42,718 nt of DNA from assembly GCF_020595095.1 (NCBI RefSeq), contig NZ_JAJDOP010000021.1, forward strand, positions 1 to 42,718, in the 5' to 3' direction. This DNA is from Microvirga rosea. Lineage in GTDB: Bacteria; Pseudomonadota; Alphaproteobacteria; Rhizobiales; Beijerinckiaceae. Shown here piece after piece: positions 14,659 through 23,019 of the stretch. The first letter of the stretch is position 1; every line of letters starts with the position of its first letter. Made by a program: the position numbers and the translations under genes. The notes beneath the pieces are model-generated. The model saw only the letters and a list, made by a program, of their open reading frames with translations, was not told the DNA's origin and made no database searches.

Positions 14659-15171
14659 CTAGAGGCTGCCCCGACCGTCGGCCTTCAGCTGAACGATCGT
14701 GTTCGGAAGCACGGCCGGGGCCTGATCGGCTGCATTCCTTCCCTCGAAATGAGCCGTCAGGACGATATGGGTGGCAACGTCGGAAACCCCTGGCGTTTCC
14801 CGGATGCGGGACCGTACCCTGTCGAGGTCTGCAATGCTTCCAGCCGTGACCTCCACGAGAAGATCGATATCGCCGGCGATGGAGAATGCCGAGCGGACCT
14901 CGGGGATCCTCTGGAGGATCGGCACGGTTTTCGCACAACTTCCGTACTTCGTGTGGCTGACGAGAAGCCAGGCACGGATGCGCTGCGCGCCGGTACGCTG
15001 CCCAAGGCGCACCGTGTAGCCCTGAATGACCCCCTCCCGCTCCAGACGGAACAGACGCTCCTGGGTCGCGCTTCGTGAGAGGCCGATCTTCCTTGCAAGG
15101 GTGACAACGCTCGCGCGGGCGTTGCGCTCCAGCGCCAGCAGCAGCAGTTCGTCCTTCTCGTCGAGATCCAT
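14659..15171 (-). CDS. Lrp/AsnC-family transcriptional regulator
   Basis: This 170-residue protein has an N-terminal winged helix-turn-helix (KIGLSRSATQERLFRLEREG, about residues 27-46) and a C-terminal RAM-type effector domain with AFSIAGDIDLLVEV. Such proteins are octameric or dimeric regulators that sense amino acids or related metabolites. GGAGG lies 4 bases upstream of its ATG. It is divergent from a GST gene with a 102-base spacer, so it may regulate that gene and itself; the effector cannot be told. Confidence 0.9.
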   Translation of the reverse strand: MDLDEKDELLLLALERNARASVVTLARKIGLSRSATQERLFRLEREGVIQGYTVRLGQRTGAQRIRAWLLVSHTKYGSCAKTVPILQRIPEVRSAFSIAGDIDLLVEVTAGSIADLDRVRSRIRETPGVSDVATHIVLTAHFEGRNAADQAPAVLPNTIVQLKADGRGSL

Positions 15172-15273
15172 GGGGCCTCCGGCAGATTAACGGTGCGCAC
15201 GACATAATGGCGGGCGAGGACCGGCGCTCTCAGTCCTTATGGTGCGGCTCCATCCTCAGTCGAGAGCAGCCAT

Positions 15274-15945
15274 ATGTACACTCTTTACTACTCGCCCGGT
15301 GCCTGTTCCATGGCTCCTCACATTGTCCTCGAGGAGATCGGGAAACCCTTCCACGCAGAGCATACGTCGGCATTCGGTGGAAAAGTCACGAACACCGACG
15401 CCTTCGCCCGGATCAATCCCAAGCGACGGGTACCGGTTCTGCACCCTGTCGAGGGCCGCATGGGCGGGGCGCCCGACGCGCTCACCGAGGCCAACGCGAT
15501 CCTCCTTTATCTGGCTCGCACAAACCCTGAGCTGAACATGCTGCCGCAGGACCCGGCCAGGGAGGCCCGATGCATCGAGTGGCTGAACTGGCTGTCCAGC
15601 GCGGTACATGCCATCTCCTATGGCCAATTGTGGCGCCCGCAACGCTATGTCGGCGATGAAAGGGACTTTCCCGCAGTCGTTGCCAAAGGTCACATCAACG
15701 TCCGGGAGCAGTACGCCTATATCGAGGATCTGCTGGCGGACGGGAGAAGGTGGGCAGAGCCTGGCGGCTACAGCATCGTGGATCCCTTTCTCCTGGTCCT
15801 CTACCACTGGGGCGAACGCATCGAGCTGGCCATGACACGGGATTACCCGGCGTGGACCGACCTCAGCCGACGTCTCCTTGATCGTCCGGCGGTGCAAAGA
15901 GTCCTCGCCCGTGAGGGAATTTCAATTCTCGCTTCCAACGCCTGA
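15274..15945 (+). CDS. Glutathione S-transferase family protein (beta-like)
   Basis: This 223-residue protein has the thioredoxin-fold N-terminus with SPGACSMAPHIVLEE, including the cysteine (C11) characteristic of beta-class bacterial GSTs. It also has the NPKRRVPVL cis-proline loop and the glutathione-binding EANAIL, followed by an all-helical C-terminal domain. It likely conjugates or reduces electrophiles with glutathione in the cytosol. It is divergent from the Lrp-type regulator. Substrate unknown. A second family member is at 36,411. Confidence 0.9.
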   Translation: MYTLYYSPGACSMAPHIVLEEIGKPFHAEHTSAFGGKVTNTDAFARINPKRRVPVLHPVEGRMGGAPDALTEANAILLYLARTNPELNMLPQDPAREARCIEWLNWLSSAVHAISYGQLWRPQRYVGDERDFPAVVAKGHINVREQYAYIEDLLADGRRWAEPGGYSIVDPFLLVLYHWGERIELAMTRDYPAWTDLSRRLLDRPAVQRVLAREGISILASNA

Positions 15946-16039
15946 CATCTTGTCGGTCCACCAGACGCGATCCGCTGGAATTTGGCTTTTGCCACACCAC
16001 GTCTTATCCACGGTCATCTCGATCCAACGGATTCGCCCC

Positions 16040-17446
16040 ATGCGCATTGCTTCCTACTGTTTATCCGCTCTGGCTGCCGTTTTCGCTTTCGCTCTCACCG
16101 GGGCCGAGGCACAGCAGAGCAGGGCTGTTCCGGCGAGCAAGGCGCAGATCCAGCTCTCCTTCGCACCCATCGTTCATGACACGACCGGTGCAGTGGTGAA
16201 CGTCTACGCGACCCGGTCCGAACGCCGGCAGAACGCCGCCATGGAAGAGTTCTTCCGGCGCTTTTTCGGCGAGAATACGCCGGGAATGCCTCCGGGGCGG
16301 TCCCAAAGCTCCCTGGGATCGGGGGTCATCGTCGATCGGGCGGGGCTGGTGATCACCAATAATCACGTCATCGAGAACATGAATGAGGTGAAGGTGGCCC
16401 TGGCCGACCGGCGGGAATTCGAGGCGGACATCGTCCTGCGCGATCCGCGGATCGACTTGGCCGTTCTGAAGCTCAAGGGCGCTTCCAATCTTCAGGCCAT
16501 CGACCTCGGCGACTCGGAGGCTCTTCAGGTCGGCGATATCGTCCTGGCGATCGGCAATCCGTTCGGGGTCGGCCAAACCGTCACTCAGGGCATCGTCTCG
16601 GCCCTTGCCCGGACGCAAGTTGGAATATCCGACTACCAGTTTTTCATTCAGACCGATGCCGCGATCAATCCCGGCAACTCCGGCGGCGCGCTGATCGACA
16701 TGAACGGGCGCTTGGTCGGCATCAACACGGCCATCTATTCGCGATCGGGCGGAAGCATCGGGATCGGCTTCGCGATTCCGGCGAGCATGGTGAAAGTCGT
16801 TCTCAATTCCGCCAAGAGCGGAGCCCGCACCGTGGTGCGCCCGTGGTTGGGCGCACGCCTTCAGGCCGTTGATGGCGAGATCGCCACCAGCCTGGGGCTG
16901 GATCACCCGACCGGCGTCCTGATCACGTCGATCTACGACAAGAGCCCAGCGGCCGACGCTGGTCTGAAGCGGGGCGATGCCATTCTTTCCGTCGACAGCC
17001 AGACGGTCGATAATCCGGATGCCTTTGGCTATCGCTTCACTCTTAAGGGGACCCAGGGACAGGCGCCTCTCACGATCCTCCGGGGAGGAAAGCAGATGAC
17101 CCTCGACGTGAAGCTGACGCCTCCGCCGGAAATTCCGCCCCGGGACCCGGTGCGGATCCGGTCCCGGTCGCCGCTCGCAGGGGCGACGCTCGTGAACATC
17201 TCCCCCGCCGTTGCCGAGGAGCTGCAGATCGATCTTTCGGACGATGGCGTGGCCGTCGCAGAGCTTGACGAGCAGGGCGTCGCGGCGAGCGTCGGCTTCA
17301 AGAAAGGCGACCAGATCGTTGCGATCAATGGCGAGCGCTTGGCCTCGACCAAGGAGGCCGAGCGGGCTCTCAACCGGAGCGGCGGTTACTGGGAGGTCAC
17401 CATCAGCAGGGGCGGGCGGGTCTTCACAACCGTTCTTGGCCGATGA
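16040..17446 (+). CDS. degP: Periplasmic serine protease, DegP/HtrA family
   Basis: This 468-residue protein has a signal peptide with likely cleavage after AEA at residue 24. The trypsin-like triad is visible: H109 (TNNHVIEN), D139 (DPRIDLAVLKL) and S214 (NPGNSGGALID). Two PDZ domains follow (about 280-370 and 385-465). DegP-type proteases degrade or chaperone misfolded envelope proteins. ATG 16040 gives the signal peptide directly, so an extension overlapping the GST gene is rejected. It overlaps the next gene by 4 bases. The paralogue (DegQ or DegS-like) cannot be resolved. Confidence 0.93.
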   Translation: MRIASYCLSALAAVFAFALTGAEAQQSRAVPASKAQIQLSFAPIVHDTTGAVVNVYATRSERRQNAAMEEFFRRFFGENTPGMPPGRSQSSLGSGVIVDRAGLVITNNHVIENMNEVKVALADRREFEADIVLRDPRIDLAVLKLKGASNLQAIDLGDSEALQVGDIVLAIGNPFGVGQTVTQGIVSALARTQVGISDYQFFIQTDAAINPGNSGGALIDMNGRLVGINTAIYSRSGGSIGIGFAIPASMVKVVLNSAKSGARTVVRPWLGARLQAVDGEIATSLGLDHPTGVLITSIYDKSPAADAGLKRGDAILSVDSQTVDNPDAFGYRFTLKGTQGQAPLTILRGGKQMTLDVKLTPPPEIPPRDPVRIRSRSPLAGATLVNISPAVAEELQIDLSDDGVAVAELDEQGVAASVGFKKGDQIVAINGERLASTKEAERALNRSGGYWEVTISRGGRVFTTVLGR

Positions 17447-17892
17447 GCCGCTGGTCGATTTCGAACGATCTTTCGCCAGACGAGACCGACAGGGTCTTTG
17501 AGTGGCTCAGCACGGATAGTTACTGGGCCAAGGATCTTCCGCGTCCGATTTTCGATCGCTCCCTGGCCCATTCGTTGTGCTTCGCGCTCCGGGACGAGAA
17601 AGCGGAGCTGCGGGGCTTTGCGCGGGTCGTCACGGACCGGGCCACCTTCGCCTATCTGAGCGATGTCTTCGTAGATCCATCGATCCGCGGGCAAGGGGGC
17701 GGAAAGGCCATGATTCAAGCTGTCATGGACCATGCCGAACTGCAGCAGCTTCGCCGCTGGATGCTCATGACTCGCGATGCCCATGGGCTTTATGCTGCCT
17801 TCGGGTTCGAGCCGCCGGCCAATCCGGAACGGATGATGGTGCGCGTCGATCCTGATCTCTACGCGCGCCTTGCCCGAAACCCCGTTTCATAG
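17443..17892 (+). CDS. GNAT-family N-acetyltransferase
   Basis: This 149-residue protein has the acetyl-CoA-binding motif A (VDPSIRGQGGGKAMI, about residues 85-99) and the motif B-like LYAAFGFEP. The substrate is unknown. The ATG overlaps the degP TGA, so it is probably translated with degP and rarA as one operon. Confidence 0.88.
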   Translation: MSRWSISNDLSPDETDRVFEWLSTDSYWAKDLPRPIFDRSLAHSLCFALRDEKAELRGFARVVTDRATFAYLSDVFVDPSIRGQGGGKAMIQAVMDHAELQQLRRWMLMTRDAHGLYAAFGFEPPANPERMMVRVDPDLYARLARNPVS

Positions 17893-17898
17893 CCGACC

Positions 17899-19209
17899 AT
17901 GAGCGATCTCTTTTCCAACGCCGGCCTCGACCAAGCAGCCCCCAGGCCCCTGGCGGACCGGATGCGTCCGCAGACCCTGTCGGAGGTCGTCGGCCAGGAT
18001 CATCTTGTCGGGCCGGATGGAATCTTGACCCGGCTCATTGCCTCCAAGTCCTTGGGGTCCCTCATTTTCTGGGGGCCTCCCGGCACGGGCAAGACCACGG
18101 TCGCCAGGCTCCTCGCCCACCAAACCGAACTTCATTTCGAGCAGATCTCCGCCATCTTCTCCGGCGTCGCCGACCTCAAGAAAGTCTTTGAGGCCGCCCG
18201 GGGCCGCCGCTCCATGGGGCAGGGGACGCTTCTCTTCGTGGACGAGATCCATCGTTTCAACCGGGCCCAGCTCGATGCCTTTCTTCCCGTGATGGAGGAC
18301 GGCACGATCACCCTGGTCGGCGCGACCACGGAAAATCCCTCCTTTGAGCTGAATGCCGCTCTCCTGTCCCGGGCGCGCGTCCTGGTGTTCAGGACGCTCG
18401 ACGAAGACGCGATCGGGAAAATCCTGGTCCGCGCCGAGGAGATTTCGGAAAAGCCGCTGCCTCTCGATGAAGAGGCGAGGGCTTCCCTGGTGCGCATGGC
18501 GGATGGGGATGGCCGCGCGGCTCTCACCTTGGCGGAAGAGGTCTGGCGCTCGGCAAAGCCCGGAGAGGTTTTCGACGCGGAGCAGTTGCAGGAGATCATC
18601 CAGCGCCGTGCCCCCATCTACGACAAGGGCCAGGAGGGGCACTACAACCTGATTTCAGCTCTTCATAAGACCATCCGGGGGTCCGATCCCGACGCGGCGC
18701 TCTATTATCTCGCCCGGATGCTCGATGCCGGCGAGGACAGGCTGTTCATCGCCCGGCGTTTGGTCAGAGCTGCGGTCGAGGATATCGGCATGGCGGATCC
18801 GCAGGCCCTCGTGATCGCCAATGCCGCCAAGGATGCCTTCGATTTCCTGGGCACGCCCGAGGGCGAGCTGGCCCTGGCTCAGGCCGCGGTCTACCTCGCC
18901 ACGGCACCGAAATCGAACGCCCTCTATACGGCCTACAAGGCAGCCACCCGGACCGCGAAAGAGCACGGTTCGCTGATGCCTCCCAAGACCATTCTGAATG
19001 CGCCCACCAAGCTGATGAAGAACATCGGTTACGGCGAAAACTACCGCTACGACCACGATGAGCCGGATGCCTTTTCCGGGCAGGATTATTGGCCGGAGAA
19101 GCTGGGTGAGCAGACGTTCTACGAGCCGGTCGATCGCGGCTTCGAGCGCGAGATTCGCAAGCGCCTGGACTGGTGGTCTCGGTTGAGAGCCGAGCGCCGT
19201 CAGAAGTAA
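17899..19209 (+). CDS. rarA: Replication-associated recombination protein RarA
   Basis: This 436-residue AAA+ ATPase has Walker A GPPGTGKT (59-66), Walker B LLFVDE (111-116) and a sensor-1 region GATTENPSFE. The C-terminal clamp-loader-like and tetramerisation domain includes NAPTKLMKNIGYG. RarA (MgsA) acts at stalled replication forks with SSB. The start lies 6 bases after the acetyltransferase stop. Confidence 0.96.
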   Translation: MSDLFSNAGLDQAAPRPLADRMRPQTLSEVVGQDHLVGPDGILTRLIASKSLGSLIFWGPPGTGKTTVARLLAHQTELHFEQISAIFSGVADLKKVFEAARGRRSMGQGTLLFVDEIHRFNRAQLDAFLPVMEDGTITLVGATTENPSFELNAALLSRARVLVFRTLDEDAIGKILVRAEEISEKPLPLDEEARASLVRMADGDGRAALTLAEEVWRSAKPGEVFDAEQLQEIIQRRAPIYDKGQEGHYNLISALHKTIRGSDPDAALYYLARMLDAGEDRLFIARRLVRAAVEDIGMADPQALVIANAAKDAFDFLGTPEGELALAQAAVYLATAPKSNALYTAYKAATRTAKEHGSLMPPKTILNAPTKLMKNIGYGENYRYDHDEPDAFSGQDYWPEKLGEQTFYEPVDRGFEREIRKRLDWWSRLRAERRQK

Positions 19210-19243
19210 CACCAGTTGCATCACCCCGCGGAAAGTTGAGCCG

Positions 19244-19630
19244 ATGGTCCCCTTCCTCCTCGTTTTCATTGGCGCCGGGATCGGAGGTTCGCTCCGGCAC
19301 GGGGTCAACCTGGGCTGCGCCCGCTATTGCGGCTTGTCATTCCCCTGGGGAACGATGACGGTGAACGTCGTCGGATCTTTCGTCATGGGGGCTCTGGCCG
19401 GATGGCTGGCCTTCCGGGCGGGAGAAGGCTGGAACCAGAACGTGCGTCTGTTCCTCACGACCGGTGTCCTCGGCGGCTTCACGACCTTTTCGTCCTTTTC
19501 CCTCGACGCGGTGTTACTGTGGGAAAAAGGGGAGAACAGCCTTGCGCTTCTCTATGTCGCGGCGTCGGTGGCTCTGTCCTTGCTCGGCCTTGTCGCAGGT
19601 CTCGCTCTGGTCCGGACCTTGAGCGCCTGA
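19244..19630 (+). CDS. crcB: Fluoride ion channel CrcB/Fluc
   Basis: This 128-residue four-helix membrane protein has the Fluc signatures GGSLRHG, GTMTVNVVGSF and GFTTFSSFS, the last carrying the Phe residues that line the fluoride pore. It works as an antiparallel dimer that expels fluoride. The 34-base spacer after rarA is too short for a fluoride riboswitch and none was seen. It converges on the TetR gene with a 7-base gap. Confidence 0.95.
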   Translation: MVPFLLVFIGAGIGGSLRHGVNLGCARYCGLSFPWGTMTVNVVGSFVMGALAGWLAFRAGEGWNQNVRLFLTTGVLGGFTTFSSFSLDAVLLWEKGENSLALLYVAASVALSLLGLVAGLALVRTLSA

Positions 19631-19637
19631 AGATGGT

Positions 19638-20267
19638 TCACCGAGCTGGTCCGGCGTCCGGTGCGGCTTTGTGCGTCAGCCCGTCCCAACCCGCCATGGC
19701 AGAGCGGGCGATGAGACGCAAATCCTCCGCTGTGGCGCCATCCCGTGCCTGGATGGACATTCCCTGCTGAACACTGAGATAGAAGCGCGCTATGGCGGTT
19801 TTCTCGATCTCCGGAGGGAGCTCACCTTCTGCGACAGCACGGTCGAGGCGCGCCTCAAGAGCCGAAAGTCCCAGCGCACGTGCTTGGCAAACCATTTCGC
19901 CCAGCCTCGCCGAGCCTTCGCCTGCAACGGCCGAAAGGGTGATCATGCATCCGCCTGGTGTGCCTTGGGCCGGCAGCGCATCCGCCGATGCGAGCAGAAA
20001 TCCTTCAAAGGCTTCGCGGGCCGTCGGCTTTTCCTCAACACAGTCCCAGATCCGGGAGCGGGTGGCCGTCTGGAAGTGCCCGAGGGCCTCCGCATAGAGG
20101 TCTTCCTTGCTTCCGAAGGCGGCATAAAGGCTCGGCGCAGTAATTCCGATAGCCTCGCACAGGTCCGATATCGAGGTCGCCGTGAAGCCTTTCCGCCAAA
20201 AGAGCCGCATCGCCTTGTCCAAGGCGACGTCCCGTTCGAAGCGTCGCGGTCGTCCTCTTTCCGTCAT
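19638..20267 (-). CDS. TetR/AcrR-family transcriptional regulator
   Basis: This 209-residue protein starts MTERGRPRRFERDVAL and has the TetR helix-turn-helix with ISDLCEAIGITAPSLYAAFG (about residues 33-52), followed by a variable helical ligand domain. I chose ATG 20267. Upstream in-frame starts would extend across the promoter region. The gene is divergent from an SDR and very likely represses it through the repeats in the 98-base spacer. Ligand unknown. Confidence 0.93.
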   Translation of the reverse strand: MTERGRPRRFERDVALDKAMRLFWRKGFTATSISDLCEAIGITAPSLYAAFGSKEDLYAEALGHFQTATRSRIWDCVEEKPTAREAFEGFLLASADALPAQGTPGGCMITLSAVAGEGSARLGEMVCQARALGLSALEARLDRAVAEGELPPEIEKTAIARFYLSVQQGMSIQARDGATAEDLRLIARSAMAGWDGLTHKAAPDAGPAR

Positions 20268-20291
20268 CGGTTCACTTTCTGTATCGATCAC

Positions 20292-20320
20292 TAAATAAAG
20301 AGGTTGACTCATTGGTGCAA
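20292..20320 (-). promoter_or_regulatory. Candidate tetR promoter
   Basis: On the minus strand TTGCAC (20320-20315) is followed after 17 bp by TATTTA (20297-20292), 25 bases from the tetR ATG. The -10 lies inside direct repeat copy 1, consistent with autorepression. Confidence 0.5.
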
Positions 20321-20341
20321 GTGCCCGACCAATTGTGTATC
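20313..20341 (+). promoter_or_regulatory. Candidate SDR promoter
   Basis: TTGGTG (20313-20318) and TGTATC (20336-20341) are 17 bp apart on the plus strand. The -10 is the first part of direct repeat copy 2. It is a weaker match than the tetR promoter. Confidence 0.35.
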
Positions 20342-20365
20342 GATCATTAAATAAAAGGTTTCGCC

Positions 20366-21106
20366 ATGACGAGTCTTTCGGGCAAGCGCGCTCTCGTGAC
20401 GGGCGCGAGCAGGGGCATCGGGGCGGCCATCGCCCAGGCCCTTGCAGCAGAAGGCGCCGACGTTGCAATCACCTATGAGCGCTCCGCCGAGCGCGCGGCC
20501 GAGGTGGTTCGGGACATAGAAGCCTTGGGCCGACGCGGCCTCGCCATCGCTGCCGATAGTGCCGATCCCGACGCGGTCCGGCGCTCTGTCCGGGCGGCTG
20601 TCGATACGCTCGGGGGCCTCGACATCCTGGTCAACAATGCCGGCATTGCGCGTGGCGGCCCCTTTGAGACCATGAGCATCGAGGATATCGATGCGATCCT
20701 TGCGGTAAATATCCGATCGGTCATCGTCGCATCCCAGGCGGCGCTAGCCCATCTGGGACCCGGCGGTCGCATCATCAACATCGGCAGTTGCCTCGCGGAG
20801 CGCGTGACGAAGCCCGGCGTCACCGTCTATTCCATGAGCAAGTCCGCATTGATTTCCTTCACCAAGGGGCTGTCCCGCGAGGTTGGACCACGCGGAATTA
20901 CCGTCAACATCGTTCATCCCGGTCCCACAGACACGGATATGAACCCGGCGGACGGACCGCAGGCGGAAAGCCAGCGAGGGCTCATGTCGGTCGGTCATTA
21001 CGGCAGTGCCGACGATATCGCCGCGATGGTGACGTTCCTGGCCGGGCCGAAAAGCGGGCAGATCAATGGTGCCGGCTTTACGGTTGACGGTGGTCTGAAC
21101 GCCTGA
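20366..21106 (+). CDS. Short-chain dehydrogenase/reductase (SDR, 3-oxoacyl-ACP reductase-like)
   Basis: This 246-residue classical SDR has the NAD(P)-binding TGASRGIG (12-19), NNAG (90-93), and catalytic S141, Y155 and K159 (YSMSK). It probably reduces a carbonyl with NADPH. FabG-like annotation is common for this type, but substrate and role are unknown. Its link to a divergent TetR regulator suggests an inducible function, such as aldehyde or quinone reduction, rather than basal fatty acid synthesis. AAAAGG lies 7 bases before ATG 20366. Confidence 0.92.
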   Translation: MTSLSGKRALVTGASRGIGAAIAQALAAEGADVAITYERSAERAAEVVRDIEALGRRGLAIAADSADPDAVRRSVRAAVDTLGGLDILVNNAGIARGGPFETMSIEDIDAILAVNIRSVIVASQAALAHLGPGGRIINIGSCLAERVTKPGVTVYSMSKSALISFTKGLSREVGPRGITVNIVHPGPTDTDMNPADGPQAESQRGLMSVGHYGSADDIAAMVTFLAGPKSGQINGAGFTVDGGLNA

Positions 21107-21169
21107 CGGGCTTCACCCGCCTTCACGCCTCGATTGCCGCCCGGCGCGCGCTCTGTTACCCACTCTTTC

Positions 21170-22402
21170 ATGAGACAGAATGGTTCAGGCCGAAATGGCG
21201 GTCGCGGCGGGCGCGCCGGAATGCGGGAAGGCGCCCGCCCCCGTAAGGACAAGAACTCTCGCCCCAGCGAGAGTCCGAGATCACGTGCGTCAAAGCCGAG
21301 CGGGGTGGGGAAGGCTCAGTCGCCTGCCGCGCCGCGCAACAAGCCATCCGAGGCGCCTCGTACTCCGACGCGGGCCCAGGCAAAGGCCGCAGCGCAGGAG
21401 ACCTTGGCGACAGGGGTTCAGACCCTGGTGGTCGAGCCCGACGAGGCCGACATGCGGATCGACCGGTTCCTGGTGGCGCGGTTTCCGCAGCTGGCGTTCA
21501 CGCATATCCAGCGCATCGTCCGCAAGGGCGAGCTGCGCGTCGATGGCAAGCGTGCCCAGCCGAGCGACCGCCTGCAGGCGGGGCAGAAGGTGAGGGTGCC
21601 GCCCCTCAAGCTCGATCAGCCCAAGCTCGTGGCGCGGAGCGCCGCGAAGGATCAGAGCGATCGGGAATTCCTGAAGTCCATTACCCTTTACGAGGACAAG
21701 GACGTTCTCATCATCAACAAGCCCATGGGGCTGGCCGTCCAGGGTGGCTCTGGCACGACCCGACATGTGGACCAGCTCCTCGAGTCGATGCGGGACGACG
21801 AAGGGCAGCGGCCGCGTCTCGTGCACCGTCTCGACAAGGACACCGCCGGGTGTCTGGTGATCGCCAAGACCAGGTTCGCCGCCTCAACGATGGCGAAGTC
21901 CTTCCGGTCGCGGACCACCCGCAAGATCTACTGGGCCCTGGTTGCAGGCGTGCCGCGGGTCCGGCAGGGCCGCATTTCGACCTACCTCGCGAAGGAGGGG
22001 GATGAGGGCGACTCCCGGATGCGGGTGGCAAAGCACGGGGATGAAGGGGCGAGCCACGCGCTCACCTACTACGCCATCGTCGATACGGCAGCCCAGAAGC
22101 TTGCGTGGCTTTCGCTCAAGCCCGTCACGGGGCGCACCCATCAGCTGCGCGCTCATGCGGCCCATATCGGCCATCCGATCGTTGGGGATCCGAAGTACTT
22201 CGATATCGAGAACTGGGAACTCCCAGGGGGGATTCAGAACAAGCTGCACCTCCTCGCACGGCGTATCGTCATCGCTCACCCCAGAACAGGTAAGCCGATC
22301 GACGTCACGGCACCGTTGCCGCCGCACATGCAGCAAAGCTTCAACCTGCTCGGATTCGACGCTGGCCGATATGATCCGATCGTTGACGCGCCTGAAGAAT
22401 AG
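21170..22402 (+). CDS. rluC: 23S rRNA pseudouridine synthase, RluC/RluD family
   Basis: This 410-residue protein begins with about 75 basic, Pro/Ser-rich low-complexity residues. An S4 RNA-binding domain (MRIDRFLVARFPQLAF) and the pseudouridine synthase domain follow. The catalytic aspartate is D222 in LVHRLDKDTAG; most relatives have Ser instead of this Ala. VTGRTHQLRAHAAHIG is the later conserved motif. ATG 21170 has no clear ribosome binding site; a TTG at 21134 would extend it by 12 residues. The exact uridine targets (RluC versus RluD) are uncertain. Confidence 0.9.
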   Translation: MRQNGSGRNGGRGGRAGMREGARPRKDKNSRPSESPRSRASKPSGVGKAQSPAAPRNKPSEAPRTPTRAQAKAAAQETLATGVQTLVVEPDEADMRIDRFLVARFPQLAFTHIQRIVRKGELRVDGKRAQPSDRLQAGQKVRVPPLKLDQPKLVARSAAKDQSDREFLKSITLYEDKDVLIINKPMGLAVQGGSGTTRHVDQLLESMRDDEGQRPRLVHRLDKDTAGCLVIAKTRFAASTMAKSFRSRTTRKIYWALVAGVPRVRQGRISTYLAKEGDEGDSRMRVAKHGDEGASHALTYYAIVDTAAQKLAWLSLKPVTGRTHQLRAHAAHIGHPIVGDPKYFDIENWELPGGIQNKLHLLARRIVIAHPRTGKPIDVTAPLPPHMQQSFNLLGFDAGRYDPIVDAPEE

Positions 22403-22410
22403 GCGCGTCA
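22384..22410 (+). terminator. Hairpin over the rluC 3' end
   Basis: TGACGCGCC (22384-22392) pairs perfectly with GGCGCGTCA (22402-22410). The 9-base loop holds most of the rluC TAG (22400-22402). CATTTCC follows, with only three Ts. It is probably a transcript end or stability element. A second hairpin, CCCTGA/TCAGGG (22455-22460 and 22469-22474), lies further on in the 123-base spacer, and nothing else is recognised there. Confidence 0.5.
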
Positions 22411-22525
22411 CATTTCCTGAAAATCTTTCTTCTCGTAGTCGCACTTTTGCCGCGCCCTGAGCGCAGCATCAGGGTTCTCGGCAAGTCTTTTGTGGCAGGC
22501 CGGGCCATTGCAAGGAGAAAGATCA

Positions 22526-22987
22526 ATGGAACATAAGCATCTTGATCAGCTCCGTAGCGTAGCCGATGTTCAGCCGAGGTCGATGACTCGGCAGGAGCGC
22601 CTTCAGCGGTGGGTCGAGCTTCTTGAGCGCAACCCCACGCGACGCCTGAATTCCCTTGGTGAAATCGAGTACAAACCGCCGGCAGAACGGGCCTTGATCC
22701 GAGTCGAGGATTCCCCGCTCTCCGTTGCATACGAGGATCCAGTCCTTCGGGCCGAAGGCCTTGCCAGCGACAGGCTCGGCGATGCCATGAACTTCTTCGA
22801 GCTATCCGATGGCCAAGCGCACTATGCTCTGTGTTCTTGCCTCAGCGGGCGCACGATGGAAGCCGCCTCATTCGCCCAGCGCCTTCGCAACACCACGGAC
22901 GGAACTGGCTGGCGGCCGGTCGCCGGCGCGTGGGCTTTGGCAGGTCTCGCCATGACCTTGCCCGGATTCGTCTACCTGTTCACTTGA
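22526..22987 (+). CDS. Uncharacterised 153-residue protein with hydrophobic C-terminus
   Basis: I do not recognise the family. Residues 1-125 are soluble and rich in Arg and Glu (RQERLQRWVELLERNP). The last 25 or so residues (AGAWALAGLAMTLPGFVYLF) form one hydrophobic segment at the extreme C-terminus, suggesting a tail anchor. The start is set by AAGGAG (22512-22517), 8 bases before ATG 22526. Codon use resembles neighbours. A strong palindrome lies 32 bases after its stop. Confidence 0.7.
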   Translation: MEHKHLDQLRSVADVQPRSMTRQERLQRWVELLERNPTRRLNSLGEIEYKPPAERALIRVEDSPLSVAYEDPVLRAEGLASDRLGDAMNFFELSDGQAHYALCSCLSGRTMEAASFAQRLRNTTDGTGWRPVAGAWALAGLAMTLPGFVYLFT

Positions 22988-23019
22988 AGCAGAAGACGAG
23001 CCGACCGACGACAATTCAT

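Larger units (their letters stand above)
20280..20360. repeat. Two 25-26 bp direct repeats in the tetR-SDR spacer
   Basis: Copy 1 is at 20280-20305 and copy 2 at 20336-20360. They share TGTATCGATCA-TAAATAAA and AGGTT with one substitution and one single-base indel, and are spaced 56 bp. Copy 1 overlaps the candidate -10 of tetR; copy 2 overlaps the likely -10 and ribosome binding site of the SDR gene. An inverted pair ATTGGT/ACCAAT (20311-20316 and 20328-20333) lies between. They are the best operator candidates for the TetR protein. Confidence 0.7.

Noticed and set aside
19210..19243. Possible fluoride riboswitch before crcB
   Set aside because: The spacer is only 34 bases, too short for the known aptamer, and no matching core was seen.
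21107..21169. Terminator after the SDR gene
   Set aside because: Only a 4-bp CGGG/CCCG stem was found, without a T-run.
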